Of a stretch of DNA of 45,946 bases, positions 14,211 to 22,552 are shown piece after piece. The DNA lies in NCBI GenBank assembly GCA_030690165.1, contig JAUYHF010000044.1:1-45946 (forward strand). The letters run 5' to 3'. Within the stretch, counting starts at the first letter, position 1, and every line of letters begins with the position of its first letter. The notes under the pieces are model-generated. The model made no database searches and had not been told where the DNA came from. It worked only from the letters and a program-made list of their open reading frames with translations. This stretch comes from Deltaproteobacteria bacterium. Its GTDB lineage: Bacteria; Desulfobacterota; GWC2-55-46; UBA9637. Made by a program: the position numbers and the translations under genes.

Positions 14211-16247
14211 ATGCCAAAAACAACACAGAATAGATCACTGCATAGCCCATTTCCGGACATCTTTAGTTTCAGGAAATGGGATTTTACATTGCTGGATAGA
14301 TACAAGCCTGTTTTTGGAAAATCTGATAAGGTCTGCCACCTCTGCGGACTTGGGCCTTGCAAGCCGATGAAATCCCCCCAGCCCCCCTTTGCTAAAGGGG
14401 GGAAAGAGGAAGGGTTAGGTAAATGCGGGATTGATGAGACTGGTTTTAAGGCAAGGGCGATATTGCTGGACGCTGTCATAGGCGCCTCAGGCCATACATC
14501 TCATGCTGCAAGGCTTTTAGAGGATTTAATAAAAAGATTTGGCAAAAACTGTCCTGTGTCTGCCGGTTTGCCCACCAATATACCAACCCCAATTACAACG
14601 CTTATAACAGGCCGTAAGCCTGAAAATATAGGGGATCTGAAAGATATTATTGCCTATATAGAAGGGCAGTTAACCCATCTCCTTTCATCCATAAGCTTCG
14701 GCACAGAGGCGTCACCTGAGGACTTTGTGAGCAAGATGCTCCATGCAGGCATGTTGGATAACCTTGCAATGGAGATTGCAGACATTGCCCAGTTATCCGC
14801 CATGAATATGCCAAAGGGCGAATCCAATTCTAAATTGATAAACATAGGACTTGAAACCGTTGACACATCAAAACCTGTAATCCTCATTATCGGACACAAT
14901 TCATTTGTTGCCCATGAGATTATGCGCCTTATTGAAGGAAGAGGTCTTAAGGATAAGATAGAGGTCTGCGGCCTATGCTGCGCTGCTTCTGACGGGGCAA
15001 GGCACAGCCATGATTTTAAGATAATCGGCAACCAGTCTGCGCAATTAGATGTTATTAAATCAGGAATAGCGGATGTGGTTATTTTGGATACGCAGTGCAT
15101 AAGGGCTGATGTGGTTAGAGAGGCAAATAAGATTGGGAGTCTGGTTATTGCTACAACACAGGAGACTGCCCTTGGTTTGAGTGATTTGACAGATGCGCCG
15201 GTGGATAAGGTAAAAGAGCATATCTTAAAGAGTGGGGCTGGAATAATACTTGATAAAAAAATGGCGGCAGAGATAGCGTTAAATATAGGGGTTAGAAAAA
15301 AATCTATAAACAATCAGATAATGCCTTCTGCTCCCGGTTTTTTGAGAATCGGCCGTGGCCCTATTCGGGACAGCGAAATAAGAGGGATTGCGCCGTCTAT
15401 TGTGATGGGAGAGATACCTGGGATTATCGGGATATTCGGGTGCCCGGAAGAAAGACAGGGATCAGGGGTCAGTGGTCGGTGGTCAGTAAAACCTGTACTA
15501 ATCAATTCAGATTCAGCGGCTAAAAGACTTGCAGAAGAATTTCTTGCAAGAGGCTATATTGTTTCAACAGGCGGATGCGCCTCAATGGATGTTGCAAAGG
15601 GTGATTTGTTTAAAGATAATGCCGATTCTTTCGACAGCCGCAACCTCACAAATTTGGGTTCATGCGTGTCTGCTTCGCATCTTATCGGCGCATGCATAAA
15701 GATAGCCAGGATAATGTGCCACAGAAAACTGGAAGGCAATTATGAGGAGATAGCAGACTATATAATAAACAGGGTGGGCGCTGTAGTCATACTGTGGGGC
15801 GGTTTTACGCAGAAGGCATTTTCATCTGCGCTTGGCATGGCAAGGCTTGGAATTCCTGTTATATTCGGGCCGAGGCTTAAAAACTATGGCATCAATTTAA
15901 TGGCAAAGGATAACGGCTGGTGTGTAAAAGACGCAAGGTTCAAAGACATGGTTTCAACAGGTCCTGCGCCTCAGAGCCTTATATGTTATGCCGAAACCGC
16001 AGGAGATGTTCTGCCGCTTGCGGCTAAACTCTGCATGAGGCCCAATGATACAAGCGAGGGGAGGAAGGCAAAACTGAAAAACTATATAGGGCTTTATAAT
16101 AAGGGTAAAAAACGGTTACCTCCTGATATAAACCTGTTTGTCAGAACACATTACGATATACCAGAAGAGGTTGAACAGAAGATTCAGCATTTTTTGCAGA
16201 CCAAAGATTGGCATTCTACCTTTATCCCTGACCCAACAATGCTGTAA
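14211..16247 (+). CDS. cdhA: CdhA-type Ni-Fe carbon monoxide dehydrogenase catalytic subunit
   Basis: A 678-aa protein. N-terminal cysteines C42, C45, C50 and C72 (CHLCGLGPC...KCGI) would bind the B/D iron-sulphur clusters. GHTSHAA follows at 94-100. C-cluster ligand candidates are H229 (GHNSF), C253/C256 (CGLCCAA), C296 (DTQC), C456 (GGCASMD), C485 (GSCVSASH) and C608 (KLCMRPND). NRVGAVVILWGGFTQKA and YEEIADYI resemble the archaeal CODH/ACS alpha subunit rather than bacterial CooS. It is shorter than CdhA (about 800 aa) and lacks a CxxCxxC ferredoxin domain. Two repeat insertions are in frame: a palindrome (about residues 53-70, between the third and fourth N-terminal Cys) and heptamers (bases 15458-15487). 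TTG 14205 is an alternative start. Confidence 0.85.
   Translation: MPKTTQNRSLHSPFPDIFSFRKWDFTLLDRYKPVFGKSDKVCHLCGLGPCKPMKSPQPPFAKGGKEEGLGKCGIDETGFKARAILLDAVIGASGHTSHAARLLEDLIKRFGKNCPVSAGLPTNIPTPITTLITGRKPENIGDLKDIIAYIEGQLTHLLSSISFGTEASPEDFVSKMLHAGMLDNLAMEIADIAQLSAMNMPKGESNSKLINIGLETVDTSKPVILIIGHNSFVAHEIMRLIEGRGLKDKIEVCGLCCAASDGARHSHDFKIIGNQSAQLDVIKSGIADVVILDTQCIRADVVREANKIGSLVIATTQETALGLSDLTDAPVDKVKEHILKSGAGIILDKKMAAEIALNIGVRKKSINNQIMPSAPGFLRIGRGPIRDSEIRGIAPSIVMGEIPGIIGIFGCPEERQGSGVSGRWSVKPVLINSDSAAKRLAEEFLARGYIVSTGGCASMDVAKGDLFKDNADSFDSRNLTNLGSCVSASHLIGACIKIARIMCHRKLEGNYEEIADYIINRVGAVVILWGGFTQKAFSSALGMARLGIPVIFGPRLKNYGINLMAKDNGWCVKDARFKDMVSTGPAPQSLICYAETAGDVLPLAAKLCMRPNDTSEGRKAKLKNYIGLYNKGKKRLPPDINLFVRTHYDIPEEVEQKIQHFLQTKDWHSTFIPDPTML
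14382..14402. repeat. Palindromic insert within the CODH gene
   Basis: 9-bp arms CCCCCCTTT and AAAGGGGGG flank GCT. With flanking sequence it encodes an in-frame MKSPQPPFAKGGKEEGLG segment between the third and fourth N-terminal cysteines. The C-rich/G-rich pair is a common dispersed bacterial palindrome. Confidence 0.75.
15458..15487 (+). repeat. Heptameric repeats inside the CODH gene
   Basis: Four 7-mer units (GGGATCA, GGGGTCA, GTGGTCG, GTGGTCA) are read in frame as part of RQGSGVSGRWSV, between PEE and KPVLINS of the enzyme. The reading frame is maintained on both sides. Confidence 0.75.
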
Positions 16248-16371
16248 TTATATCACTGCCCCGCTGCAGCTTGAGCCGGCGCCTGCAGTACAGCCAATAA
16301 CAGTGGAGGCCTGTTACAATTTGCCTGCCGCTGATTTTAGACAGGCATTCCGATGAGTAATATGTCTTCAT
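16222..16371 (-). CDS. 49-aa Cys-containing ORF, unrecognised
   Basis: It starts MKTYYSSECLSKISGRQIVTG with a strong ribosome site (AAAAGGAGAGG) before ATG 16371, and ends ALLGQG inside the last codons of the CODH gene on the other strand. It contains three cysteines and a basic CRRRLK stretch. A neighbouring minus-strand frame of the same DNA reads STVIGCTAGAGSSCSGAVI and then a stop, a composition typical of small secreted or modified peptides; a one-base frameshift would join it to the N-terminus. It is either a small gene, a frameshifted peptide precursor, or chance. Confidence 0.35.
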   Translation of the reverse strand: MKTYYSSECLSKISGRQIVTGLHCYWLYCRRRLKLQRGSDIITALLGQG

Positions 16372-16561
16372 GGCCTCTCCTTTTATGGGCAGATTATTTA
16401 ATTTAATAACCCCCAAAATTTAACAGATTCAATACGGCGATTCAACTCCAAAAATCAGGATCAGAGTTGTTTCTTTTCCATGCGAATTGTAGTTATTGAC
16501 AGGATATTGCAGTGGTGATAGATTTATGCGTAAGCTCAATCTTTTCTAACTTCACAATAAG
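16248..16561 (+). other. Intergenic region between CODH and SdhB-like genes
   Basis: No plus-strand gene is visible over 314 bases. It holds the 5' part of the small minus-strand ORF, GC-rich sequence near 16260-16300, and the likely promoter of the SdhB-like gene at 16496-16524. The spacing means the CODH gene and the SdhB/SdhE pair may have separate promoters. Confidence 0.6.
16496..16524 (+). promoter_or_regulatory. Candidate promoter of the sdhB-like/sdhE-like operon
   Basis: TTGACA at 16496-16501 and TAGATT at 16519-16524 are 17 bases apart, about 38 bases upstream of the SdhB-like ATG. The -35 is perfect and the -10 matches 4 of 6 positions. Confidence 0.4.
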
Positions 16562-17548
16562 ATGAAGATTAAATTAAAAATTTCACGCTGCGACCCAATG
16601 GGCAAAGAAGGCTGCGAGCCGTTTCTCCAGGCCTATGATATAGAGGCAAAGGAGGGGATGACCATCCTTGATGCCCTTCATTTTGTAAAGGATGAGCAGG
16701 ATGGAACATTGGCGTTCAGACGGTCCTGCAGGAGCGCCATCTGCGGTTCCTGCGCTGTAAACCTAAACGGCATTCCAAAACTTGCCTGCAATACACAGCT
16801 TATTACTGAATATAAAAAAAGCGGAACTATTGTTATTGAACCCCTTCCAAATCACAGGATAATAAAAGACCTTGTTGTTGATTTCAATCCATTCTGGGAT
16901 AAGATAAACAATATAGAGCCGTGGCTGAACTTTGAATCAGCTATCAGCCAGCAGCTATCAGCTATCAGTAAGAAAGACATCTTGAAGATAAACAACTCCA
17001 GCAAATGTATAATGTGCGGTTGTTGTAATGGGGCGTGTAACTCATTAGAGATTGACAGGCATTTTATTGCCCCTGCTGCTTTGGCAAAGGCATGGAGATT
17101 TGTGGGCGATGCAAGAGAAAAACAGAAGAAAAAGAGGCTTGAGAAAATCAGCGAGGCGCATGGGATGTGGGATTGTGTAAGGTGTGTCAGCTGCACAGAG
17201 TATTGCCCAAAGGATGTGGCGCCGCTTCAGGCAATAGAGAGATTAAGGGCAGAGGCGATAAAAGAAGGTATTACAGATAATCATGGCGCAAGGCATGTGG
17301 AGTCCATGGTGGATTCTGTAAAGAGGGTTGGCAGACTGGATGAGGCTGCTATGACATTTAAGACACTTGGGTTTTTAAGGTCTATTGGCATGATACCATT
17401 TGGGTTAAGGATGGAGATGCACGGGAAAATGCCCATGCCGCTTATATTTCCGCAGATTGAGAAGATAGAAGAGGTGAAAAAGATATATGAGGAAGTAGAA
17501 AAGAAGAGGAGAAAAGAGACAGTCAGCGGTCAGCAAGCTGATAGCTGA
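16562..17548 (+). CDS. SdhB/FrdB-like iron-sulphur protein
   Basis: A 328-aa protein. The N-terminal ferredoxin domain has 2Fe-2S ligands C56, C61, C64 (CRSAICGSC) and C76. The alpha-helical domain has CIMCGCCNGAC (149-159) and CVRCVSCTEYCP (205-216) for cubane clusters. A long charged C-terminal extension is seen in class E succinate/fumarate oxidoreductases and thiol:fumarate reductase-like proteins. No SdhA flavoprotein is adjacent; upstream is the CODH and 11 bases downstream the CCG-domain protein, so it may carry electrons from CO oxidation (inference). Heptameric repeats encode FESAISQQLSAIS (bases 16935-16968) and the C-terminal VSGQQADS (from 17518). Confidence 0.85.
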   Translation: MKIKLKISRCDPMGKEGCEPFLQAYDIEAKEGMTILDALHFVKDEQDGTLAFRRSCRSAICGSCAVNLNGIPKLACNTQLITEYKKSGTIVIEPLPNHRIIKDLVVDFNPFWDKINNIEPWLNFESAISQQLSAISKKDILKINNSSKCIMCGCCNGACNSLEIDRHFIAPAALAKAWRFVGDAREKQKKKRLEKISEAHGMWDCVRCVSCTEYCPKDVAPLQAIERLRAEAIKEGITDNHGARHVESMVDSVKRVGRLDEAAMTFKTLGFLRSIGMIPFGLRMEMHGKMPMPLIFPQIEKIEEVKKIYEEVEKKRRKETVSGQQADS

Positions 17549-17552
17549 AAGC
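16935..17552 (+). repeat. Heptameric repeats at two places in the SdhB-like gene
   Basis: Units of CTATCAG/CCAGCAG occupy 16935-16968 in the linker between the 2Fe-2S and cubane-cluster domains. A second block at 17518-17552 forms the last codons and the stop region. Only these two segments are repeats; the interval between them is ordinary coding sequence. Confidence 0.65.
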
Positions 17553-17559
17553 TATATTT

Positions 17560-18450
17560 ATGGCCAATCCCTTAAAATATGCCTACTATCCCGGCTGCGC
17601 ATCCCAGGCAATAACAAAAGAGGCAAATTCAGCAACCCGAAAGATCGCAGAAATCCTTGGGATTGAGCTCCATGATATGCCGAAGGCAAACTGCTGCGGC
17701 GCAGGCCTTTTAACAGACTATAACTATGACCTTTATCTTGCCCTTAATGCGCGGATATTTGCCCAGGCAGAGGAGATGGGTATGGACATAATGACTATAT
17801 GTTCAACATGCCTTATGGTCATGTCAACAGCAAACAGGGATTTGAAAAATGACCCCAAACTCTTAGAAAAGACAAATGAGATACTGGCAAGCGCGGATAT
17901 AAGATACAATGGGACTGTAAAAATAAAACAACTTCTCTGGGTTTTAGCAGGTGATTATGGGCTGGAGGATTTGAAGAAGAAGGTAACAAGGCCGTTAAAA
18001 AACCTTAAGGTAGCGCCGTTTTATGGGTGTCATTCCTTGAGGCCGTCTGACGCATTAGGTTTTGACAACTCTGAAAGGCCGTGGTCCCTTGAGGCTGTGA
18101 TTTCAACGTTAGGAGCGGAGGCAGTGGAGTATAATGGAAAAACAAAATGCTGTGGTTTTCAGGTGGATTTGGTTGCAGAAGATACTGCCATGGAGATGAC
18201 AGGAAAGAGGCTTCTAAATGCCAAAGATGAAGGCGGAAGCTGCATGGTTACGCCGTGCCCATTTTGTCATATAAATCTGGATAATTATCAGGGTATGGCA
18301 GAGAAAAAGGCAGGTCATAAAATAAACATGCCGGTTTTTCATCTTGCCCAATTGGTCGGCCTTGCCCTTGGTATAACAGCAGAGGAATTGAAACTGTCCA
18401 GACATCTCGTATCAGCAAGGGATGTCCTGAAGGAGTCAAATCTTTTATAA
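17560..18450 (+). CDS. HdrB/SdhE-like CCG-domain iron-sulphur protein
   Basis: A 296-aa protein with two cysteine-rich CCG domains. The first has YYPGC (C13), NCCGAG (C45/C46) and CSTC (C81/C84); the second has FYGCHS, KCCGFQ and TPCPFCH. These bind non-cubane clusters in heterodisulfide reductase HdrB and act as the membrane anchor in class E succinate dehydrogenases (SdhE). It follows the SdhB-like gene by 11 bases. The pair without a flavoprotein suggests an electron-transfer module. Its partner is unknown; CODH is the nearest redox enzyme. Confidence 0.87.
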   Translation: MANPLKYAYYPGCASQAITKEANSATRKIAEILGIELHDMPKANCCGAGLLTDYNYDLYLALNARIFAQAEEMGMDIMTICSTCLMVMSTANRDLKNDPKLLEKTNEILASADIRYNGTVKIKQLLWVLAGDYGLEDLKKKVTRPLKNLKVAPFYGCHSLRPSDALGFDNSERPWSLEAVISTLGAEAVEYNGKTKCCGFQVDLVAEDTAMEMTGKRLLNAKDEGGSCMVTPCPFCHINLDNYQGMAEKKAGHKINMPVFHLAQLVGLALGITAEELKLSRHLVSARDVLKESNLL

Positions 18451-18460
18451 GGAGGTTAAT

Positions 18461-19105
18461 TTGAGCCTGTTTATAACATTTGAAGGAGTTGAGGGTAGTG
18501 GAAAAACAACACAGATGGAGATGCTGAAGGAGCATCTTGAATGGAAAAGCTTTCAGGTTGTTTCCACAAGAGAGCCTGGCGGAACGGAATTGGGTGAAAA
18601 GATAAGAAGTATGCTTTTAAATATTGAAGGCATGACAATTGCTCCATGGTCAGAGCTTTTACTTTACGCAGTCTGCAGGGCGCAGATGGTTAATGAAATC
18701 ATAAAACCGGCGCTTCTCGATAAGAAAATTGTTTTATGCGACAGGTTTGCAGATTCCACTATGGTCTATCAGGGCTATGCGAGGGGTTTAGACCTTGAGG
18801 CCGTCACTAATCTTAATAAGTGGGTAACCGAAGGTATATTGCCGACCGTCACATTCATTATAGATTGCCCGCCTGAAATCGGGTTGAAGCGCGCATTGGC
18901 CAGAATAGATACACGCGCAGGAAGCAACAAAGAAGACCGCTTTGAAAGAGAGGATATTGAATTCCATAAAAAGGTGCGGGAAGGTTATCTGAAATTGGCT
19001 AAAACAGAACCTAACAGAATTAAGATTATAAATGGAGACAGAGATATCCCTGTTATTCATAAGGAGATATGTGGTATAATTGAGGAAAAACTTTTGAGGA
19101 TTTAA
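18461..19105 (+). CDS. tmk: Thymidylate kinase
   Basis: A 214-aa dTMP kinase. FEGVEGSGKTTQ is the P-loop, STREPGGTELGEKIR the DR-E-P-G lid region, and DRFADSTMVYQGYARG the conserved substrate motif; FIIDCPPEIGLKRA follows. Start TTG 18461 follows GGAGG by about six bases; ATG is absent at this position. It phosphorylates dTMP for DNA synthesis. holB begins two bases after its stop, the usual tmk-holB order. Confidence 0.95.
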   Translation: MSLFITFEGVEGSGKTTQMEMLKEHLEWKSFQVVSTREPGGTELGEKIRSMLLNIEGMTIAPWSELLLYAVCRAQMVNEIIKPALLDKKIVLCDRFADSTMVYQGYARGLDLEAVTNLNKWVTEGILPTVTFIIDCPPEIGLKRALARIDTRAGSNKEDRFEREDIEFHKKVREGYLKLAKTEPNRIKIINGDRDIPVIHKEICGIIEEKLLRI

Positions 19106-19106
19106 T

Positions 19107-20159
19107 ATGCCGTTCAAAGATATTTTAGGCCACGATAGAGAGATAAATATTTTAAAAAAGGCGCTTTCAAATGACAGGATCGCCCATTCCGTTCTATTTG
19201 TTGGACCGGAAGGCATAGGTAAATGTTTTACTGCCATTTCTCTTGCAAAGTCTCTTAATTGCGCTGCTTCCACGGACAATCCACTCTTGATTAAAGGCGG
19301 GGACACGGGATTTAAAAATGATTTTTGCGGGGATTGTCAGAATTGCAGGGATATAGAGAAGTCCTCATACAGTGATGTTTTTCTGATTGAGCCAAGAGAG
19401 CCTGAATCAAAGGGCGGTGGAGTAGATCATGTGGCCGGCACAATAAAGATTGATGCTGTGAGAGATGCGCAGCAAAGACTGTCTTACAGGGCTGTCAGGG
19501 GCGGCAAGAAGGTATGTATAGTAGATGGCGCGGAAAAGATGAATAAGGAGGCTCAGAATGCCTTTCTCAAGACGCTTGAAGAGCCGCCGCCTGATTCTGT
19601 TATAATATTGGTTGTCAGCGACGTAACAGCCATTTTGCCAACCATAATTTCCCGGTGTCAGAGGATAAATTTTAGACCATTGCCAAAAGGTGTTATGGTT
19701 GGAATAATTAAAGAGCGATTAGGAATGACCGAAGATGCAGCTATGCTTCTGTCTTCTCTGAGCGGCGGAAGTATAGGGAAGGTCTTAAACTGGGATATGG
19801 AATCCATCCTTGAACAGAGGAAAAGGATGGTAGAAATGCTGTCGCGGCTTTCTTTAGCTGACACAGAAGGAATCTTTAAGGCGGCAGAGGAAATATCAAA
19901 AGGTGAGAGGCCTGTGGAGTCTCTGGAATTTCTAAAGACATTATACAGGGATATCGCGATATTAAAGGAGGGGAGGGAGGATATGGTTGTAAACTCCGAT
20001 CTTCTGCCTGTTTTGAGACAACGTGTTGAAGGGCATACATTCTCAAGACTTACGTCGGGTTTTAAAATGATACACAAAGCCCAGGTTGATATTATGCCGC
20101 CGAGATATGCAAATAAACAATTGACTGTTGAGAATTTATTGATGCAGTTGGCGAGTTGA
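19107..20159 (+). CDS. holB: DNA polymerase III delta' subunit
   Basis: A 350-aa clamp-loader subunit of the AAA+ family. GPEGIGKC replaces the strict Walker A GKT; delta' does not need ATP hydrolysis. A zinc module with CGDCQNC follows, with the first Cys (NCAAST) separated by an unusually long loop (DNPLLIKGGDTGFKNDF). EKMNKEAQNAFLKTLEEPP and the SRC motif (IISRCQRI) are typical. ATG 19107 lies next to the tmk stop, and the stop is 14 bases before ricT. Confidence 0.93.
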   Translation: MPFKDILGHDREINILKKALSNDRIAHSVLFVGPEGIGKCFTAISLAKSLNCAASTDNPLLIKGGDTGFKNDFCGDCQNCRDIEKSSYSDVFLIEPREPESKGGGVDHVAGTIKIDAVRDAQQRLSYRAVRGGKKVCIVDGAEKMNKEAQNAFLKTLEEPPPDSVIILVVSDVTAILPTIISRCQRINFRPLPKGVMVGIIKERLGMTEDAAMLLSSLSGGSIGKVLNWDMESILEQRKRMVEMLSRLSLADTEGIFKAAEEISKGERPVESLEFLKTLYRDIAILKEGREDMVVNSDLLPVLRQRVEGHTFSRLTSGFKMIHKAQVDIMPPRYANKQLTVENLLMQLAS

Positions 20160-20173
20160 GGGAGGGTTATACA

Positions 20174-20923
20174 ATGCCTATAGTAGTTGGCGTAAGATTC
20201 AAGAAGGCATGCAAAGTATATGATTTTGATGTCAACAATCTGGAACTCAAGATAGGCGACCAGGTTATTGTTGAAACAGAAAAAGGGATGAATATGGGCT
20301 GGGTTGCGAGAGGTCCGCTTGATAAACCTGCTCCTCCAAGCAGTAAGCAGGGGGAGGCAAGTCTTGTTCAACCCTTTAAAAAGGTAATCAGAAAGGCTGT
20401 AGAGAGCGATATGGAACGGTTCGAGTTCAATAAAGAAAGGGAGGAAGAGGCGGCTTCTATCTGCAATCGGGAGATAGATAAATACGGTCTTGCTATGAAA
20501 CTTATAAATACAGAATACCTTTTTGACTCCAGCAAGGTCGTATTCTCTTTTATCTCCGAAAACAGGGTGGACTTTAGGGAACTTGTCAGGGATATGGCTA
20601 ATGAGCTTCATACGCGCATAGAGATGCGTCAGATAGGGGTCAGGGATGAGGCAAAGATGCTGGGAGGGATTGGCCCGTGTGGCAGGATGCTTTGCTGCTC
20701 CTCGCATCTTGTGGATTTTGAGCCGGTGAGCGTTAAGATGGCAAAGGAGCAGAATCTCTCTCTTAACCCTGCAAAGTTGTCAGGCGTATGCGGCAGGCTT
20801 ATGTGCTGTCTTTCATATGAGGCAGGCCAGAGCGTCGGGAATGCCGCTAATCCAGCTTCCAATTGCTGCCATTCCAATAATAATCCTTCACAAAGCCAAC
20901 CATCCTCTTTACCAGGTGCGTAA
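20174..20923 (+). CDS. ricT: RicT/PSP1-domain protein
   Basis: A 249-aa protein with the PSP1 C-terminal domain: VVGVRFKKACKVYDFD, MGGIGPCGRMLCC-type LGGIGPCGRMLCCSSHL and GVCGRLMCCLSYE, including the paired CxxxxCC cysteines. Its homologue RicT (YaaT) in Bacillus acts with RicA and RicF in a cluster-binding complex affecting RNA processing and phosphorelay. GGAGG at 20161-20165 fixes ATG 20174. holB-ricT-metG is the standard order. The low-complexity C-terminal tail (NPSQSQPSS) is unusual. Confidence 0.93.
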   Translation: MPIVVGVRFKKACKVYDFDVNNLELKIGDQVIVETEKGMNMGWVARGPLDKPAPPSSKQGEASLVQPFKKVIRKAVESDMERFEFNKEREEEAASICNREIDKYGLAMKLINTEYLFDSSKVVFSFISENRVDFRELVRDMANELHTRIEMRQIGVRDEAKMLGGIGPCGRMLCCSSHLVDFEPVSVKMAKEQNLSLNPAKLSGVCGRLMCCLSYEAGQSVGNAANPASNCCHSNNNPSQSQPSSLPGA

Positions 20924-20929
20924 TTCCAG

Positions 20930-22492
20930 ATGCCTCAAAACAAAAAAAACTTTTACATAACAACGCCCATCTACTATGTCAACGATGTGCCACACATCGG
21001 TCATGCCTATACCACTGTTGCGGCGGACTGTCTTGCGCGGTATAAAAGGCTCAAGGGATATGATGTCTTTTTTCTAACAGGCGCGGATGAGCATGGCCAG
21101 AAGGTGGAGAAGGCTGCAAAGGATAAAGCAAGAACTCCTCAGGAACATGCAGACCTGATGGTGGAAAATTTCAGGAATCTCTGGAAGGCGCTGAATATCA
21201 GTGAGCATGCTTTCATTCGGACAACGCAGGATGAGCATAAAAAAGTTGTCAGGGAAATGCTGCAAAGGTTGTGGGACAAGAAAGAGATAGAGAAACGTTC
21301 GTATTCCGGGATGTATTGCACGCCGTGCGAGAGATTCTGGACAGAGAAAGATGTTGTGAATGGCAATTGTCCTGATTGCAAGCGGCCTGTTGAGCATATA
21401 GAAGAAGAGAATTATTTTTTTCTTATGGCAAAATATCAAAACTGGCTCATTGAACATATAAAAAACAATCCCGGCTTTATCCTTCCGGCGACGAGGAGAA
21501 ATGAGGTGTTGGGTTTTCTCGACCCCAAGACCAGAACCCTTGGCGACCTCTGCATATCAAGGCCAAAGGCAAGGCTCGCATGGGGCATACCGCTTCCATT
21601 TGATGAAAACTACACCACCTATGTCTGGTTTGACGCGCTGCTGAACTATTATTCTGCAACAAAATATCTTGATCTTGCTCCGCCGGAAACAGGCCGGTGG
21701 CCTGCTGACCATCATCTCATCGGCAAAGATATTCTCACCACCCATGCAGTTTACTGGTCAACCATGCTCATGGCCCTTGATATGGATTTGCCAAAAAATA
21801 TCTTTGCCCACGGCTGGTGGACCGTGGAAGGGCAAAAGATGAGCAAGTCTTTGGGAAATGTGGTTGACCCGCATGAGATGATAGAAAAATATGGCGTTGA
21901 CCAGTTTAGATATTTTCTTTTAAGAGAAGTGCCGTTTGGATTGGACGGAGATTTTTCAACAAAGGCACTCATTGGACGGACAAATGGTGATTTGGCAAAT
22001 GATTTGGGAAATCTGTTGAGCCGGACGCTGACCATGATCGAGAAATATTGCGAGGGTACAATTCCTGTTTATAGTTCTAATATTAGTATAGAACAGCAGA
22101 GTGAGTTTAATATCAAAAACCGTTTTCCTATTGATGTGAACAGCCACATGGAAAACCTTCAATTCCATCTGGTCTTGTTTGACATCTGGTCTGTCGTTGG
22201 CAGCATGAACAGATATATTGAAGAGGTAGCGCCATGGAAGGTTTACAAAGAAGGAAATAAAACAAAGCTCAACAACATACTTTACACCCTTGCCGAAGGT
22301 CTGCGTATCATCGCTGTTTACCTCTATTCCTTCATGCCATCCACCGCTGAAAAAATATGGCAGCAACTTGGATTGAAAAAAGACTTTAACGATATACTAT
22401 TTGATGATGAGGTTAAATTTAAATGGGGCAAAGATATAAGCGGCACAAAGGTTTGCAAAGGAGAGATGTTGTTTCCAAAAATAGAGACTTAA
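20930..22492 (+). CDS. metG: Methionyl-tRNA synthetase
   Basis: A 520-aa class I synthetase. PHIGHAYTT gives the HIGH signature and KMSKSLGN the KMSKS loop. A CTPCERF...GNCPDCKR zinc knob is present (C-x2-C pairs). The C-terminal tRNA-binding/dimerisation (Trbp111-like) domain found in longer MetRS is absent; the protein ends soon after the anticodon-binding helices. It starts 6 bases after the ricT stop. A pair of palindromes separates it from tatD. Confidence 0.96.
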   Translation: MPQNKKNFYITTPIYYVNDVPHIGHAYTTVAADCLARYKRLKGYDVFFLTGADEHGQKVEKAAKDKARTPQEHADLMVENFRNLWKALNISEHAFIRTTQDEHKKVVREMLQRLWDKKEIEKRSYSGMYCTPCERFWTEKDVVNGNCPDCKRPVEHIEEENYFFLMAKYQNWLIEHIKNNPGFILPATRRNEVLGFLDPKTRTLGDLCISRPKARLAWGIPLPFDENYTTYVWFDALLNYYSATKYLDLAPPETGRWPADHHLIGKDILTTHAVYWSTMLMALDMDLPKNIFAHGWWTVEGQKMSKSLGNVVDPHEMIEKYGVDQFRYFLLREVPFGLDGDFSTKALIGRTNGDLANDLGNLLSRTLTMIEKYCEGTIPVYSSNISIEQQSEFNIKNRFPIDVNSHMENLQFHLVLFDIWSVVGSMNRYIEEVAPWKVYKEGNKTKLNNILYTLAEGLRIIAVYLYSFMPSTAEKIWQQLGLKKDFNDILFDDEVKFKWGKDISGTKVCKGEMLFPKIET

Positions 22493-22496
22493 AGAC

Positions 22497-22544
22497 CTCA
22501 AACCTAAAGGTTTGAGTTACAGTAACTCAAGGCTTTAGCCTTGA
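22497..22544. repeat. Double palindrome between metG and tatD
   Basis: Hairpin 1 has arms CTCAAACC (22497-22504) and GGTTTGAG (22509-22516). Hairpin 2 has arms CTCAAGGCT (22526-22534) and AGCCTTGA (22537-22544). This is a dispersed repeat type and may also attenuate transcription. It reaches to within 9 bases of the tatD ATG and may have displaced its ribosome site. Confidence 0.7.
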
Positions 22545-22552
22545 TAAAAATC

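Noticed and set aside
14205-16247. Bacterial CooS as the identity of the CODH
   Set aside because: The NRVGA-WG-x-x-QKA and C-terminal segments fit the archaeal-type CdhA better; CooS differs there.
19658-20707. 349-codon minus-strand frame opposite holB and ricT
   Set aside because: Spans two conserved genes in antisense and has no motif or ribosome site worth support.
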